Shown here in pieces: positions 8,114 through 16,552 of a stretch of DNA of 64,000 nt. Both the position numbers and the translations under genes were made by a program. Below the pieces are notes generated by a model that saw only the letters and a list, made by a program, of their open reading frames with translations, was not told where the DNA came from and ran no database searches. The DNA is from Saccharopolyspora flava (lineage in GTDB: Bacteria; Actinomycetota; Actinomycetes; Mycobacteriales; Pseudonocardiaceae). Every line of letters begins with the position of its first letter. The stretch's first letter is position 1. The DNA lies in assembly GCF_900116135.1 (NCBI RefSeq), contig NZ_FOZX01000004.1, positions 434,001-498,000 on the forward strand, in the 5' to 3' direction.

Positions 8114-9496
8114 ATGGCGTCTCGTCCATCCGACCCCGGCACCGGAGCGGCTCCGCCGACCACCGCCGACCTCACCGCCCGCCTCGACCGCATCCCCGTC
8201 GTCACCAGGCAGCACCACCGCTGGGCCTGGCTGCTGGGCTCGCTGTTCGTCTTCGACCTCGTCGACCTCAACTCCTTCGCCTTCGCCGCCCCCGCCCTGC
8301 GCGCCGAGTGGGGACTGTCGATCGGCGCGGTCGGTGCGATCACCTCCGCCGGGTTCGTCGGCATGTTCGTCGGCGCCATCGTCGGCGGCCGGCTCTCCGA
8401 CCGCATCGGACGACGCCCGGTGCTCATCGGCGCCGTGTTCTTCTACTCGCTGTTCTCCCTGCTCAGCGCCTTCGCCGTCGGACCGTGGTCGCTCGGGGTC
8501 CTGCGCGTGCTCACCGGATTCGGCCTGCAGGCCATGACCGGCGTGCTGCTGGTGTGGGTCAGCGAGATGTTCCCGCGCGCCCACCGCGGCCGCTGGCAGG
8601 CGCTGCTGCTGGCCATCGGCCTGGCCGGAGTCCCGATCGCGGCCTGGGCCGCCCGGCTGCTGGTGCCGCTGGGCGAAGGCGGCTGGCGCTGGATCTTCGT
8701 GCTCGGCGCGCTGGGCGCCATCGCCGGTGTCATCGCGCTGAAGGTGCTGCCGGAGTCGGTGCGCTGGCGCGCCGCCCACGGCCTCACCGGTGGCGAGGAG
8801 GAGCTGGTCGCGAAGCTGGAGGCGCAGGCCGAGCAGCGCACCGGACAGCCGCTGCCGGAACCGGTGGCCGAAAAGCCCGTCGTGGCGGGCAAGGTCGGCG
8901 AACTGCTGCGCGGCGCCACCCTGCGCAAGACGATCGTCGCCGCGCTGGGCTGCGTGTTCCTGATCCTGTCGTTCTACGGCTTCAGCTCGTGGGTGCCCAC
9001 GCTGCTGGTCGAGCGCGGCTACACCACCGCCCAGAGCCTCACGTTCTCGTCGATCCTGGCGATCGCCGCGGTGCCCGGCGCCCTGCTGGCGATGCCGATC
9101 ATCGACCGCTTCGAGCGCAAGACCGTCATCTTCGGCCTGGAGGTCGCGGTCGCCGTCCTGCTGCTGCTGTTCGGCCTGATCCCGCACTCGGCCGCCATCC
9201 TGATCTGCGGATTCGGCGCCGCGATGCTCATGCAGACCGGTGTGGCCACGCTCTACACCTACATCGCCGAGGTCTTCCCGCTGCACCTGCGCGGCCTCGG
9301 TTCCGGCATCGCCAACGGCTCCGGGCGGCTGGCCGGTGTCGTCGGCGGATTCCTGGTCGCGGGCCTGTACTCCGGCTTCGGGCTGCCCGCCGTCTACGTC
9401 TACCTCGCCCTCGCCGCCCTGGCGATGGGACTGGTGATGCTGCTGTTCGGCGAGCGCACCACCAACCGCCGACTGGAAGAGATCGAACGCGCCTGA
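8114..9496 (+). CDS. MFS transporter, aromatic/organic acid:H+ symporter type
   Basis: 460 residues with twelve predicted helices. Helix 1 has WLLGSLFVFDLVDLNSFAFA and loop 2-3 has GRLSDRIGRRPVLIG; the second half has IDRFERKTVI and a long YIAEVFPLHLRGLGSGIANG segment typical of sugar/acid symporters. An extended cytoplasmic loop lies around residues 210-265. The start follows GGAGGG at 8101-8106. As second gene of the operon it is the probable importer of the acid that the CoA-transferase and lyase consume. Confidence 0.87.
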   Translation: MASRPSDPGTGAAPPTTADLTARLDRIPVVTRQHHRWAWLLGSLFVFDLVDLNSFAFAAPALRAEWGLSIGAVGAITSAGFVGMFVGAIVGGRLSDRIGRRPVLIGAVFFYSLFSLLSAFAVGPWSLGVLRVLTGFGLQAMTGVLLVWVSEMFPRAHRGRWQALLLAIGLAGVPIAAWAARLLVPLGEGGWRWIFVLGALGAIAGVIALKVLPESVRWRAAHGLTGGEEELVAKLEAQAEQRTGQPLPEPVAEKPVVAGKVGELLRGATLRKTIVAALGCVFLILSFYGFSSWVPTLLVERGYTTAQSLTFSSILAIAAVPGALLAMPIIDRFERKTVIFGLEVAVAVLLLLFGLIPHSAAILICGFGAAMLMQTGVATLYTYIAEVFPLHLRGLGSGIANGSGRLAGVVGGFLVAGLYSGFGLPAVYVYLALAALAMGLVMLLFGERTTNRRLEEIERA

Positions 9497-9520
9497 GCGC
9501 GACGAAGGAGTGTGCAACGC

Positions 9521-10045
9521 ATGTCCGTCAAACCCGGCTGGCAGGGCCGATTCTTCGAGGACTTCGAAGTCGGCGACATCTACCAGCACCCGCTGGGCCG
9601 CACCATCACCGACACCGACAACACGTGGTTCACGCTGCTGACCATGAACACCAACCAGGCGCACTTCAACGCCCAGGTCGGTGCGGACTCGGAATTCGGG
9701 AAGATGCTGGTGGTCTCGCCGCTGACGATCTCCATCGCGATCGGGCAGTCGGTCACCGACCTGACCCAGAACGCCTTCGCCAACCTCGGTCTCGACGAGC
9801 TCAAGCTCACCGCGCCGGTCTTCTCCGGCGACACCCTGTGGTCGGAGTCGATCGTGCTGTCCAAGCGCGAGTCCGGGTCGCGGCCGAAGGCCGGCATCGT
9901 CACCGTCAAGACCCGCACCCTCAACCAGGACGCCGTCGAGGTCCTGTCGTTCAAGCGCACCTTCTACGTGCACAAGAAGGAAGCGGGCGGGGCCGGGACG
10001 CTGTTCCCGCAGGCCGCCGAGCCGCTGAGCCTGGAGGAGTCATGA
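9521..10045 (+). CDS. MaoC family acyl-CoA hydratase
   Basis: 174 residues, single hot-dog domain. FFEDFEVGDIYQHPLGRTITD at the N-terminus and TMNTNQAHFNAQVG with the catalytic His region, then MLVVSPLTISIAIG and GDTLWSESIVLSKRES in the second half, resemble the MaoC-type hydratases that act on mesaconyl-CoA or itaconyl-CoA. I start at the ATG at 9521 because GAAGGAG lies at 9504-9510; a GTG at 9512 is only 1 nt from it. The stop overlaps the CoA-transferase ATG (ATGA). It would hydrate an unsaturated dicarboxylyl-CoA to the substrate of the CitE-like lyase. Confidence 0.87.
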   Translation: MSVKPGWQGRFFEDFEVGDIYQHPLGRTITDTDNTWFTLLTMNTNQAHFNAQVGADSEFGKMLVVSPLTISIAIGQSVTDLTQNAFANLGLDELKLTAPVFSGDTLWSESIVLSKRESGSRPKAGIVTVKTRTLNQDAVEVLSFKRTFYVHKKEAGGAGTLFPQAAEPLSLEES

Positions 10046-11247
10046 GGCCCCTGGAGGACGTGCGGATCGTCTCGCTGGAGCAGTACGGCGCGGGCCCGTT
10101 CGGATCGATGCACCTGGCCGAGCTGGGCGCGCAGATCATCAAGATCGAGGACCCGTCGGTCGACGGCGACGTGGGGCGCACCGTGCCGCCGTACGCCGCC
10201 GACGGCGACTCGCTGTTCTTCCAGTCGTTCAACCGCGACAAGTCCTCGGTCACCCTCGACATCCGCACCGACGAGGGCCGGAAGGTCTTCGAGGACCTGG
10301 TGCGCGAGGCCGACGCGGTGTACTCGAACCTGCGCGGTGACGTGCCGGAGAAGCTGCGCATCCGCTACGACGACCTCAAGGACATCAACCCGCGCATCGT
10401 CTGCTGCTCGCTGACCGGCTTCGGCATGACCGGGCCGCGTTCCAGGGAACCCGGCTACGACTACGTGCTGCAGGCCCTCGGCGGGTGGATGTCGCTGACC
10501 GGCGAACCCGGTGGCGCGCCGCAGAAAACGGGACTGTCCCTAGTGGACTACTGCGGCGGGTACGTGGCGGCGATCTCGCTGCTGTCGGGCATCCACGCCG
10601 CCCGCCGCGACGGCGTCGGCACCGACTGCGACCTGTCGCTCTACGACACCGCGATCAGCCTGCTCACCTACCCCGGCACCTGGCACCTCACCGCCGGCTA
10701 CGAGCCCGCCCGGACGCGGCAGTCGGCGCACCCGTCGCTGGTGCCGTTCCAGGCCTTCGAGGCCGCCGACGGGTGGCTGGTCATCGGCTGCGCCAAGGAG
10801 AAGTTCTGGCATCGGCTCACCGAGGTCATCGGCAGGCCGGACCTCGCTTCCGACGAGCGGTTCACGACCTTCGCCGACCGCGACCGCAACCGCGCCGAAC
10901 TCCTCCCGGAGCTGGAGGGAATCCTGCGCACCCGCACCGTCGCCGAGTGGCTGGAACCGCTGTACGCGGCGTCGATCCCGTGCGCGCCGATCAACGACGT
11001 CGCCGCCGCCATGACCGAACCGCACACCGTCGAGCGCGACCTCATCGCCAGCACCGAGCACCCCGCGTTCGGCACCGTGCGGACCCTCCGCAGCGCCGTG
11101 CGCGTCGGCCCGCCCGGTGCCGACCGGGTGCCGACCCGACCTGCGCCCGCGATGGGCGCCGACACCGACCGCGTCCTGCGGGACCTGGGATACACCGACG
11201 AGGCGATCGCCGAGCTGCGCGACGCCGGCGTGCTGGGGAAGGGCTGA
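10042..11247 (+). CDS. class III CoA-transferase (CaiB/BaiF family)
   Basis: 401 residues, full length. N-terminal VRIVSLEQYGAGPFGSMHLAELGA and IKIEDPSVDGD bind CoA; GFGMTGPRSREPGYDYVLQA precedes the catalytic Asp, which I place at residue 169 in LSLVDYCGGY, the family position. Class III enzymes transfer CoA between carboxylates by an aspartyl-CoA thioester. Coupled by ATGA to the MaoC gene upstream and 3 nt from the acyl-CoA dehydrogenase downstream. Probably activates the imported acid at the expense of succinyl-CoA or acetyl-CoA; donor and acceptor are inference. Confidence 0.9.
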   Translation: MRPLEDVRIVSLEQYGAGPFGSMHLAELGAQIIKIEDPSVDGDVGRTVPPYAADGDSLFFQSFNRDKSSVTLDIRTDEGRKVFEDLVREADAVYSNLRGDVPEKLRIRYDDLKDINPRIVCCSLTGFGMTGPRSREPGYDYVLQALGGWMSLTGEPGGAPQKTGLSLVDYCGGYVAAISLLSGIHAARRDGVGTDCDLSLYDTAISLLTYPGTWHLTAGYEPARTRQSAHPSLVPFQAFEAADGWLVIGCAKEKFWHRLTEVIGRPDLASDERFTTFADRDRNRAELLPELEGILRTRTVAEWLEPLYAASIPCAPINDVAAAMTEPHTVERDLIASTEHPAFGTVRTLRSAVRVGPPGADRVPTRPAPAMGADTDRVLRDLGYTDEAIAELRDAGVLGKG

Positions 11248-11250
11248 GCA

Positions 11251-12414
11251 ATGGACTTCACGCTCAACGACGAACAACGGCTGTTCCGCGACACGCTGCG
11301 CGACTTCGTCGACCGCGAGATCGTGCCGGTGGCCCGCGACTGGGAGGCCTCCGGCCGGTACCCGACCGAGATCGTGGAGGGGATGAAGCAGCTGGGCCTG
11401 TTCGGCCTCGCCGTCCCCGAGGAGTACGGCGGTCTCGGCGCCGACACGGTGTCGTTCGCGCTGGCCTTCGAGGAGATCTCCCGCGGCTGGATGGGCATCG
11501 CCGGCATCCTCGGCAGCCACTCGGTGTCGTGCTTCATGCTCGCCCGCCACGGCACCGAGGAGCAGAAGGCCAAGTACCTGCCGGAACTGGCCACCGGGCA
11601 GCGCCGCACCGGCATCGCCCTCACCGAACCCGGCGCGGGCACCGACCTGCAGGGCATCCTCACCACCGCCCGCCGCGACGGCGACGACTACGTCATCAAC
11701 GGCACCAAGATGTGGATCACCAACGCCCGGCACGCCGACCCGCTGCCGGTACTGGTCAAGACCGATCCCACCGCCAGCCCCGCCCACCGCGGCATGAGCA
11801 TCCTGCTCGTCGACGCCGACACGCCCGGGCTGGAGGTCACCCGCGACATCGGCAAGCTCGGCTACAAGGGCACCGAGTCCTGCGAGGTCGTGCTCACCGA
11901 TGTGCGGGTTCCCGCCTCCCAGCTGCTCGGCGGCGTCGAGGGACGCGGCATGCAGCAGGCGCTGTCGTCGCTGGAGACCGGGCGGATCAACATCGCCGCG
12001 CGCAGCGTCGGCATCGCCCAGCGCGCCTACGAGGAAGCCCTCGGCTACGCCCGCGACCGCACCGCGTTCGGCCAGCCCATCGGCGACTTCCAGGCCGTGC
12101 AGCTGCGGGTGGCCGAGATCGCCGTGCGGCTCCAGTCGGCGCGGCTGATGACCTACTGGGCGGCCTCCCGGATGGACGACGGCGTGCGGATGGACACCGA
12201 GTCCGGCATGGCCAAGATCTTCGCCTCCGAGCAGGCCCTGGCCTGCGCGACCGACGCCATGCGCATCCACGGCGGCTACGGTTACTCCACGGAGTTCGAG
12301 GTCGAGCGGCTGTACCGGGACGCCCCGCTGATGTCGATCGGCGAGGGCACCAACGACGTGCTGCGCGGCGTGGTCGCCAAGGCGCTGCTCGCGGGCAAGG
12401 CGACGCTGCGGTGA
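11251..12414 (+). CDS. acyl-CoA dehydrogenase
   Basis: 387 residues, standard single-chain ACAD. N-terminal helical domain MDFTLNDEQRLFRDTLRDFV; FAD/substrate loops ALTEPGAGTDLQG and MWITNARHAD; C-terminal IHGGYGYSTEFEVERLYRDA and the active-site Glu in IGEGTNDVLRG. Oxidises an acyl-CoA to the 2-enoyl-CoA with FAD, passing electrons to ETF. Between the CoA-transferase and PrpD genes it would supply the unsaturated CoA ester for the MaoC hydratase. It is closely similar to the enzyme at 60721-61878 (both share LGYKG-ESCE), and both are next to a PrpD gene. Confidence 0.9.
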   Translation: MDFTLNDEQRLFRDTLRDFVDREIVPVARDWEASGRYPTEIVEGMKQLGLFGLAVPEEYGGLGADTVSFALAFEEISRGWMGIAGILGSHSVSCFMLARHGTEEQKAKYLPELATGQRRTGIALTEPGAGTDLQGILTTARRDGDDYVINGTKMWITNARHADPLPVLVKTDPTASPAHRGMSILLVDADTPGLEVTRDIGKLGYKGTESCEVVLTDVRVPASQLLGGVEGRGMQQALSSLETGRINIAARSVGIAQRAYEEALGYARDRTAFGQPIGDFQAVQLRVAEIAVRLQSARLMTYWAASRMDDGVRMDTESGMAKIFASEQALACATDAMRIHGGYGYSTEFEVERLYRDAPLMSIGEGTNDVLRGVVAKALLAGKATLR

Positions 12415-12434
12415 CGCGAACAGGAGGATCGACG

Positions 12435-13796
12435 ATGACTCTGTCCCGCCAGGTGGCCGACTTCGCCGCCAAGGCCACGCTCTCCGACGTCCCGGACGAC
12501 GTGCTGCTGCGCGCCCGGCACCTCGTGCTCGACGCGGTCGGGCTCGCCTTCGCCTCCACCCGCTACCCGTTCGCGGCGGTCGCGCGGCACGCGCTGAGCT
12601 CGTTCGGCGGCGGTGACCAGCCGGTGCTGGCCATGCCTGACCGGCTCCCGGCGCGCGACGCCGCGGTGCTCAACGGCGTGCTCATCCACGGCATGGACTT
12701 CGACGACACCCACATCCCGGCGGTCACCCACGTCTCGGCCGCCGCGCTGCCCGCGGCGCTGGCGGCGGCGGTGGCCCAGGGCGCCACCACCCGGGACCTG
12801 CTGCTGGCCTACGTGCTCGGCGTGGAGGTCTCGGCGCGGGTCGGCGTCGGCGGCGCGGGCGGGTTCCACGACGTCGGGTTCCACCCCACGGCCGTCGCGG
12901 GCGCCTTCGGGGCGTCGGTGGCGGCGGGCAAGATCACCGGACTCGACGCCGACGGGCTCGCCACCGCCCAGGGCATCGTGGGGTCGATGAGCTCCGGGCT
13001 GCTGGAATTCCTCGCCGACGGCGCCTGGACCAAGCGGCTGCACCCGGGCTGGGCGGCCATGTCGGGCCTGACCGCCGCCGGCTTCGCGAAGGCCGGCTGG
13101 ACCGGGCCGAACGAGGTCTACGAAGGCCGCTTCGGGCTCTACAACACGCACCTGACCGGGCGCGAGACGCGTCCGGAGGCCGTGGTCGAGGGCTGGGGCG
13201 AGACGTGGGAGCTGATGCGCACCGCCGTCAAGCCCTACCCGATCTGCCACTTCATCCACGCCTTCGCCGACGCCGCGCTCATCCTGCGCCCCGAGATCGG
13301 CGACACCGAGATCAGCAGCGTGCGGTGCGCGATCCACCCGGTGCCGGGCAAGGTCGTGTGCGAACCGCTGGAGGCCAAGTGGGCTCCGCGCGACGAGTAC
13401 GACGCGAAGTTCAGCCTCCCGTTCGTGGTCGCCGCCGCCCTGCGGCGCGGGCGCTTCACGCTCACCGAGCTGGAGGACGACGCGCTGCGGGACCGGGGGA
13501 TCCTGGATCTGGCGGGCAAGGTGACCGTCGTCGATGACGACGAAAGCGCTTTCCCCGCAGCCTATTCCGGCTACGTCGAGATCGAGCTGGCCGACGGGCG
13601 GGTGCTGCGGCACCGCGAGCAGGTCAACCGCGGCCACGACGAGCGCCCGCTGAGCAACGACGAGATCGTCGCGAAGTTCCACGACACCATCGGCACCGCG
13701 GCCTCGGCCGCCACCGCCGAGAAGGTGCTCGACGCCGTCCTCTCGCTCGGCGACGACACCCCGGCGGCCGACTTCGCGGAGGCCTGCCGTGGCTGA
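12435..13796 (+). CDS. MmgE/PrpD family protein
   Basis: 453 residues, usual length. The N-terminal helical domain has LLRARHLVLDAVGLAFAS; the His-Asp region is LIHGMDFDDTHIPAVTHVS, then KRLHPGWAAMSGLTAAGFA and the C-terminal lid with KPYPICHFIHAFADAAL. The family includes 2-methylcitrate dehydratase and cis-aconitate decarboxylase, so it handles tricarboxylic or branched dicarboxylic acids; specificity cannot be assigned. AGGAGG at 12422-12427 sets the ATG at 12435. The last 8 nt overlap the LLM oxidoreductase start. Confidence 0.88.
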   Translation: MTLSRQVADFAAKATLSDVPDDVLLRARHLVLDAVGLAFASTRYPFAAVARHALSSFGGGDQPVLAMPDRLPARDAAVLNGVLIHGMDFDDTHIPAVTHVSAAALPAALAAAVAQGATTRDLLLAYVLGVEVSARVGVGGAGGFHDVGFHPTAVAGAFGASVAAGKITGLDADGLATAQGIVGSMSSGLLEFLADGAWTKRLHPGWAAMSGLTAAGFAKAGWTGPNEVYEGRFGLYNTHLTGRETRPEAVVEGWGETWELMRTAVKPYPICHFIHAFADAALILRPEIGDTEISSVRCAIHPVPGKVVCEPLEAKWAPRDEYDAKFSLPFVVAAALRRGRFTLTELEDDALRDRGILDLAGKVTVVDDDESAFPAAYSGYVEIELADGRVLRHREQVNRGHDERPLSNDEIVAKFHDTIGTAASAATAEKVLDAVLSLGDDTPAADFAEACRG

Positions 13797-14805
13797 AGAG
13801 GTCCAGGTCGGGGTCTTCCTGACCCACCAGCAGCCCGCAGGGCGCGATCCGGTCGAGGCGTTGGGCGAACAGCTCCGCCTCGTCCGGGCCGCCCGGGACG
13901 GCGGGCTGGACTCGGTGTTCGCCGGGCAGCACCACCTGCCCGAGTCGTTCTCCCACATCCAGCCGCTGCCGTGGCTGGCCCGGCTGGCGGCCGAGGCGGG
14001 GGAGATGCGCATCGGCACCGGGATCCACCTGCTCGCGCTGCACAACCCGGTCGACACCGCCGAGAACTTCGCGAGCCTCGACGCCGTCACCGGCGGGCGC
14101 TCGGTGTTCGGCGTGGGCCTGGGCTACCGGGAGGTCGAGTACGCGGCGTTCGGGGTGCCACCCGAGCAGAAGGTCAAGCGGTTCACCGAGAACCTGCGCA
14201 TCGTCCAGGAGCTGTGGAGCGGCGAGCCCGTCCACGCCGACAACCCGTGGTGCCGGCTCGACGGCGTCCGCTCCACCTCGCTGCCGCACCGCACACCCCC
14301 GGTGTGGATGGCGGCCAACTCCGACGGCGCAGTGCGTCGCGCGGCCCGGCTCGGCGACACCTGGATGATCAACCCGCACGCCACCACGGCCACCGTCCGC
14401 AGGCAGCTCGACCTCTTCCACGCCGAACGCGCCGCCGCGGGCCGCGAACCGGTCCGCGAACTGCCGCTCATGCGCGAGATCTACTGCGCCCCCACGAGGG
14501 ATCGCGCGCTGGAACTCGCCCGGCCGCACCTGGCCCGCAAGTACGAGGTGTACGCCGACTGGGGCCAGGACAAGGTGATGCCGGACCGGGAGTCGTTCCG
14601 CAGCGACTACGCCGAACTCGCCGACGACCGGTTCATCGTCGGCTCCCCGCAGGACTGCGTCGACGCGCTGCTGCCGTGGCGAGACTCCTTGGGAGTCAAC
14701 CACTTCATCCTCCGCACCGACTGGGCGGGAATGCCGATCGACGATGCCCTCGCCTCGCTCCACCGCCTCGCCACCGAGGTCGCCCCCGCCCTCCGCTCGT
14801 CCTGA
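13789..14805 (+). CDS. LLM class flavin-dependent oxidoreductase
   Basis: 338 residues of the luciferase-like TIM barrel. Landmarks: VFLTHQQPAGRDP, GLDSVFAGQHHLPESFSHIQP, RIGTGIHLLALHNPVDTAEN, the FMN/F420-binding GRSVFGVGLGYREVEYAAFG, and PPVWMAANSDGAVRRAARLGDTWM. It uses reduced flavin or F420 for a monooxygenation or dehydrogenation. Starts at GTG inside the PrpD 3' end, so it is translationally coupled and the last gene of the operon. Its role in the acid pathway is unclear; it may introduce oxygen into a precursor. Confidence 0.85.
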   Translation: MAEEVQVGVFLTHQQPAGRDPVEALGEQLRLVRAARDGGLDSVFAGQHHLPESFSHIQPLPWLARLAAEAGEMRIGTGIHLLALHNPVDTAENFASLDAVTGGRSVFGVGLGYREVEYAAFGVPPEQKVKRFTENLRIVQELWSGEPVHADNPWCRLDGVRSTSLPHRTPPVWMAANSDGAVRRAARLGDTWMINPHATTATVRRQLDLFHAERAAAGREPVRELPLMREIYCAPTRDRALELARPHLARKYEVYADWGQDKVMPDRESFRSDYAELADDRFIVGSPQDCVDALLPWRDSLGVNHFILRTDWAGMPIDDALASLHRLATEVAPALRSS

Positions 14806-14815
14806 CGGGCCCGGG

Positions 14816-14935
14816 GTGACCGATTACTCCGGTATTCCGGCGACGGAAAACCGCCGTAATCGGGCGACGGATTACGGGAGTAATCCGGTCACGGAATACC
14901 GGAGTAATCGGGCGACGGAATACTCCGGTATTCCG
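14816..14935. repeat. five tandem 24-bp repeats with palindromic units
   Basis: Five exact-period units begin at 14816, 14840, 14864, 14888 and 14912. Each is a 17-18 bp near-palindrome of the type GGAATACTCCGGTATTCC separated by a linker such as GCGACGG. Units vary but keep internal symmetry. Because 24 is a multiple of three, one frame reads as an eight-residue repeat (ATEYSGIP-like). It lies right after the LLM gene, before the convergent zinc-finger gene. Confidence 0.85.
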
Positions 14936-14962
14936 TCACCCCGACGGCGGCGGGGGATCGGG

Positions 14963-15181
14963 CTAGGTGGTGAGCGAGTCGGCTATCTTTCGGGCCTTCT
15001 CGTAGCAGGTTTCGCAGGTGGGCCAGAACCAGGCGAGTTCGGAGTTGTCGGCGCTCTGCTCGGTCAGGCCGCACAGCGTCGACACCTCGGTGCCCGTCGG
15101 GTAGACGAAAGTGCCCTCCGGGCGCGGGTCTTCGCTCGCGTGGCGTGCCGATGCCGACGGAACCCAATGAAACGGATACAT
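14963..15181 (-). CDS. small zinc-finger protein
   Basis: 72 residues starting MYPFHWVPSASARHASEDPR, with VSTLCGLTEQSADNSELAWFWPTCETCYEKA: a Cys, then CxxC, likely a zinc site. This compact type of protein is common in Saccharopolyspora-like actinomycetes next to XRE/DUF5753 regulators. It is divergent from the XRE gene over a 116-nt promoter with an inverted repeat, which suggests joint control. Function not known; a role as a modulator of the regulator or its target is inference. Confidence 0.75.
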   Translation of the reverse strand: MYPFHWVPSASARHASEDPRPEGTFVYPTGTEVSTLCGLTEQSADNSELAWFWPTCETCYEKARKIADSLTT

Positions 15182-15237
15182 CGCTTCCCCCAGGGTGATC
15201 TGCGACTGTCCACATCAGAATCGACGTCTACTAGTCA

Positions 15238-15257
15238 TCGATCAAGTACCTGATCGA
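15238..15257. promoter_or_regulatory. inverted repeat in divergent zinc-finger/XRE promoter
   Basis: TCGATCA-AGTACC-TGATCGA is perfect over 7-bp arms, 41 nt before the XRE start. A TATACC at 15265-15270 could be part of a -10 element. It is a candidate autoregulatory operator. Confidence 0.5.
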
Positions 15258-15297
15258 GCGATGGATATACCAGTTCAGAGGGTCTACGTTTCGTCTC

Positions 15298-16155
15298 GTG
15301 CCTGTAGACGCCAACACGATGACGCCGAGAGCCCGCGCCCTGGCCGCCGCGATCCGCACGATCCGCGAGGAATGCGGGATCAGCGGCCGCGAGCTCAGCA
15401 AACGCCTCGGCATGAGCCACGGCACGATCTCCCACTGGGAAACCGGCCGCAGAGTGCCCACCCCGGAAGACGTCGCCTCCCTCCTCACCGCAGCCGGGGT
15501 CACGGGAGCGGAGAAGAGGCGGATCGTCGACCTGGCCAAGCACGCCGGAGAACCCAACTGGCTCACCGTCGGCATGCCCGGCATCCCCCAACAACTCGCA
15601 GGCGCAGTCGAATGCGAACGCGCCGCCTCGGCGATCTACCAGTGGGCGCCCATGCTCATCCCAGGGCTGCTCCAGACGACCGACTACGCGCGGGCGCTGA
15701 TGAGAGCAGCCGGTTTGCCACCCAACGAGATCGAGGCGCGAACCATGGTGCGCATCGCTCGCCGGGAGGTGATCACGCGCAAGAGACCCCTCGACCTGCA
15801 CGTGCTGCTGGGCGAGAACGCGCTGCGGGACCGAATCGGGTCGAGCGAGGTGATGGTTGATCAGCTCCGCAACATCCGCGAGCTGATGCAACGGGACAAC
15901 GTGACGGTCCAGCTCGTGCGGCCCGGCGTGGGCTGGCACCCCGGGGTGCTGGGTCCCTTCGTCCTCTACGAGTTCCCGGACGCGCCCTCAGCGGTGCACT
16001 TCGAGCACTTCAGCTCGGGAGCCTTCGTCGTCGACACAGACGATGTTCACGAGTATGGACACGCGGTCGACCTGATCGGCAGAGTTGCCATGAGCCCTGA
16101 AGCCACCTCAGAGCTCATCGAAGAGATCGCGTGCAGCACGGAGGCCCAGTGGTGA
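15298..16155 (+). CDS. XRE regulator with DUF5753 domain (Scr1 type)
   Basis: 285 residues. The N-terminal HTH (about 15-70) has ALAAAIRTIREECGISGREL and MSHGTISHWETGRRVPTPED; the rest is DUF5753 with ECERAASAIYQWAPMLIPGL and QTTDYARAL, HVLLGENALRDRIGSSEVM, and GAFVVDTDDVHEYGHAVDLI. Such regulators pair with DUF397 proteins in actinomycetes and affect development or antibiotic production. GTG at 15298 has no clear ribosome site, so the message may be leaderless; an ATG lies at 15319. Its stop overlaps the DUF397 start (GTGA). Confidence 0.88.
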   Translation: MPVDANTMTPRARALAAAIRTIREECGISGRELSKRLGMSHGTISHWETGRRVPTPEDVASLLTAAGVTGAEKRRIVDLAKHAGEPNWLTVGMPGIPQQLAGAVECERAASAIYQWAPMLIPGLLQTTDYARALMRAAGLPPNEIEARTMVRIARREVITRKRPLDLHVLLGENALRDRIGSSEVMVDQLRNIRELMQRDNVTVQLVRPGVGWHPGVLGPFVLYEFPDAPSAVHFEHFSSGAFVVDTDDVHEYGHAVDLIGRVAMSPEATSELIEEIACSTEAQW

Positions 16156-16343
16156 ACGAAGTGCGGAACTGGCGCAAGTCCAGCTACAGCGGCCCGAACG
16201 GCGAATGCGTCGAGGTCGCCCGATTATCCGGCCACACCGCAGTGCGCGACTCGAAGCACCCGGCAGGCGGCTTCGTCACGGCGACTCCCTCCCAGTGGAG
16301 TGCGTTCGTGCGCGCGCTCAAGCTCAACCGCTTCGCGGACTAG
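16152..16343 (+). CDS. DUF397 domain protein
   Basis: 63 residues: WRKSSYSGPNGECVEVARL, VRDSKHPAGGFVTATPSQW, FVRALKLNRF; the whole protein is a single DUF397 domain. It is coupled to the XRE gene by GTGA with GGAGG at 16140-16144, 7 nt before the GTG. DUF397 proteins are small partners or antitoxin-like effectors of the upstream XRE regulator (known for the Scr1/Scr2 and BldB-type pairs). Confidence 0.88.
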   Translation: MNEVRNWRKSSYSGPNGECVEVARLSGHTAVRDSKHPAGGFVTATPSQWSAFVRALKLNRFAD

Positions 16344-16411
16344 AACCACATCGACGACTCGGGTCCTCACCCCGCCCTTTTCCGCGTTCAGTGGGGTGGT
16401 CGTCTCTGGAG

Positions 16412-16485
16412 GGGGACAGTTTTAGCCATAATTGTCCCGACATTTCGGACATTGATCATGGGTGATTATGGCTAAAACTGTCCCC
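16412..16485. repeat. dispersed palindrome family 1, copy b
   Basis: Perfect 21-bp arms (16412-16432 and 16465-16485; GGGGACAGTTTTAGCCATAA type) around an interior with CGGACATTGATCATGGGTG. The right half is nearly identical to the copy at 50.3 kb. It lies downstream of the DUF397 gene and immediately before an esterase remnant. Confidence 0.85.
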
Positions 16486-16552
16486 TGTCAACGGCCGATG
16501 GCAACGTGCGCCGCGCGGCGCTCTGGGCGAGTCGCCACCGGGGTGACTCGGG

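Noticed and set aside
10485-12434. Long upstream part of the frame that contains PrpD
   Set aside because: The frame stays open through the CoA-transferase and dehydrogenase genes by chance. PrpD homology begins only at 12435, after an AGGAGG.
14816-14935. CRISPR array
   Set aside because: Units are 24 bp in strict tandem with only 6-7 nt linkers, no unique spacers and no cas genes. The same holds for 32931-33020.
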